From an uncultured Clostridia bacterium (GTDB taxonomy: Bacteria > Bacillota > Clostridia > TANB77 > CAG-508): a stretch of DNA of 15,167 nt. The position numbers and the translations under genes are program-made. Below the pieces are notes generated by a model, which was not told the origin of the DNA, made no database searches, and saw only the letters and a list, made by a program, of their open reading frames with translations. Location of the stretch: the NCBI GenBank assembly GCA_947628395.1, contig CANQZP010000029.1, forward strand, positions 1 to 15,167. The letters are read 5' to 3'. How positions within the stretch are numbered: position 1 is the stretch's first letter; each line of letters begins with the position of its first letter. This document shows positions 13,833-15,167 of this stretch, piece after piece.

Positions 13833-15020
13833 ATGGGAATAAGAGAAAGACTAAGTGGTAATGAAGCAATTGCTACTGCTATGAAACAAATAAATCCTGA
13901 TGTTGTTGCAGCATTTCCTATTACACCATCAACAGAAATTCCTCAATATTTTTCAACTTTTGTAAATAATGGAACTGTTGATACAGAATTTGTTGCTGTT
14001 GAAAGTGAGCATAGTGCAATGAGTGCTTGTATAGGTTCAGAAGCTGCTGGAGCTAGAACAATGACTGCAACTTCTGCAAATGGTTTATCTTTAATGTGGG
14101 AAATGATTTATATAGCTTCTAGTTTAAGACTACCTATTGTTATGTCTTTAGTAAATAGAGCTGTATCAGGTCCATTAAATATTCACAACGATCATTCAGA
14201 TGCAATGGGAGCTAGAGATAGTGGTTGGATTCAATTATTTTCAGAAAACAATCAAGAGGCTTATGATAATTTCATTATGGCAAATAGAATTGCTGAACAT
14301 GAAGATGTATTATTACCTTTGATGGTATGTCAAGATGGTTTTATTACATCACATTCTATTGAAAATATAGAATTAATTGAAGATGATAAAGTTAAAAATT
14401 TCGTTGGTAAATATGAACCAAAACATTACTTATTAAATGATAAAGAACCTATGGCTATTGGTCCTTTAGATTTACAAGCATATCTTTTTGAACATAAAAG
14501 ACAACAAGCTGAAGCTATGAAAAATGCTAAAAAAGTTATCTTAGAAGTATCTAAAGATTTTGAAAAAATGACTGGTAGAAAATATGGACTTTTTGAAGAA
14601 TATAAAATGGAGGATGCAGAAGTTGCAATAGTTTGTATGAATTCTACTGCTGGTACTGCAAAATTCACTGCTGATAAATTAAGAAGCAATGGTATTAAAG
14701 CAGGAGTTGTTAAAATTAGAGTATTTAGACCTTTCCCAACTACTGAAGTTGCTGAAGCTTTAAAAAATTTAAAAGCAGTTGCAATTTTAGATAAATCAGA
14801 TTCTCTAAATGCCGCTGGTGGAGCTTTATATGAAGATGTAGTTGCTGGTTTATATCAAGGAAAATTAAATGTTCCTGCAGTAAATTATATTTATGGTATT
14901 GGTGGAAGAGATACTAAACCTGATGATTTAGAAAAAGTTTATAATGATTTATTAGAAATTGCTAAAGCAGGAAAAGTAGAAAATCCTTATAGATATTTAG
15001 GTGTAAGGGGGGATAATTAA
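13833..15020 (+). CDS. porA: 2-oxoacid:ferredoxin oxidoreductase, alpha subunit
   Basis: A 395-residue alpha subunit that holds the thiamine-pyrophosphate pyrimidine-side domain and the CoA-binding domain. Visible signatures are AAFPITPSTEIPQ (26-38), VESEHSAMSACIGSEAAGAR with the conserved Glu near 57-59, TATSANGLSLMWE (78-90), and the substrate-region AVSGPLNIHNDHSDAMGARDSGW. The transketolase C-terminal-like domain follows (about 255-370), with VKIRVFRPFPTTEV and LDKSDSLN. The length is normal. AAGGAGG precedes the ATG by six or so bases, the strongest site of the operon. The stop overlaps the porB start by one base (TAATG). Confidence 0.96.
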   Translation: MGIRERLSGNEAIATAMKQINPDVVAAFPITPSTEIPQYFSTFVNNGTVDTEFVAVESEHSAMSACIGSEAAGARTMTATSANGLSLMWEMIYIASSLRLPIVMSLVNRAVSGPLNIHNDHSDAMGARDSGWIQLFSENNQEAYDNFIMANRIAEHEDVLLPLMVCQDGFITSHSIENIELIEDDKVKNFVGKYEPKHYLLNDKEPMAIGPLDLQAYLFEHKRQQAEAMKNAKKVILEVSKDFEKMTGRKYGLFEEYKMEDAEVAIVCMNSTAGTAKFTADKLRSNGIKAGVVKIRVFRPFPTTEVAEALKNLKAVAILDKSDSLNAAGGALYEDVVAGLYQGKLNVPAVNYIYGIGGRDTKPDDLEKVYNDLLEIAKAGKVENPYRYLGVRGDN

Positions 15021-15167
15021 TGGCTTATAATTTTAAAGAAATAATTTCAGAAAAACCATCAAGATTAACTTCTGGTCACAGAATGTGTGCTGGTTGTGGT
15101 GCACCTGCTGTTGCAAGAATGATTTTAAGAGCATTAAAACCAGAAGACCATGCTGTAATTGCTAATG
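15020..15167 (+). CDS. porB: 2-oxoacid:ferredoxin oxidoreductase, beta subunit (5' part)
   Basis: The first 49 codons of the beta subunit, which binds thiamine pyrophosphate and one [4Fe-4S] cluster. The fragment SGHRMCAGCGAPAVARMIL contains the first cluster cysteines C23 and C26 and the family's GxGxP-like turn. The ATG at 15020-15022 overlaps the porA stop, with AGGGGGG about seven bases before it. The window ends inside the gene. Confidence 0.93.
   Translation, partial: MAYNFKEIISEKPSRLTSGHRMCAGCGAPAVARMILRALKPEDHAVIAN

Noticed and set aside
1..15167. CRISPR array, tRNA or rRNA genes
   Set aside because: No regularly spaced repeats, no cloverleaf with TTCGA-type arm and no rRNA-like GC-richer conserved block were seen.

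Overview
The window is very AT-rich and carries the signature of a strictly anaerobic, low-GC Gram-positive bacterium (Clostridia-like). It has strong AGGAGG-type ribosome binding sites, a MinD/MinE/RodA cluster, a four-subunit ferredoxin-dependent 2-oxoacid oxidoreductase, a clostridial-type FeoB, a chromosomal EndoA-type MazF and a class I c-di-GMP riboswitch. Species cannot be assigned from the sequence. An uncultivated gut clostridium is my guess.

Layout. (1) 1-1189, minus strand: a putative gene start running off the left edge behind its own promoter and leader hairpin, then a NUDIX hydrolase and a CYTH-like protein in a two-gene unit. (2) 1441-2735, plus strand: a charged hypothetical protein, then a strong promoter, a c-di-GMP-I (GEMM) riboswitch, a hairpin that can mask the Shine-Dalgarno, and a membrane-anchored LolA-like protein. 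(3) 2754-2834: a 58-nt, essentially perfect palindrome. (4) 2870-4985, minus strand: feoB, broken by one extra base in the second gate region. (5) 5161-6354: a lone tyrosine recombinase with a shared hairpin terminator. (6) 6397-9171, minus strand: dusB, a GerS/LolA-like protein, a MazF toxin without a visible antitoxin, and a Pr6Pr-type membrane protein. (7) 9209-9439: a 231-bp nested inverted-repeat element with perfect 22-bp ends (MITE-like). (8) 9457-11939, minus strand: minD, minE, rodA (division-site placement and cell-wall elongation). minE has an unusual long Lys/Glu-rich tail, and no minC lies upstream of minD. (9) 12191-15167, plus strand: a membrane-anchored surface protein followed closely by porC, porD, porA and the start of porB.

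How the parts work together. The por operon would oxidise pyruvate or a related 2-oxoacid to acyl-CoA and reduced ferredoxin. The min/rodA unit links septum placement to wall synthesis. The c-di-GMP switch ties a surface or envelope protein to second-messenger level. I found no wholly new multi-gene system. The most interesting signals are the predicted ON-type riboswitch expression platform, the nested palindromic element before dusB, the intergenic perfect palindrome without a U-tract, the MinE tail and the feoB frameshift. No tRNA, rRNA or CRISPR array is visible, and no gene-free stretch exceeds about 300 bases.
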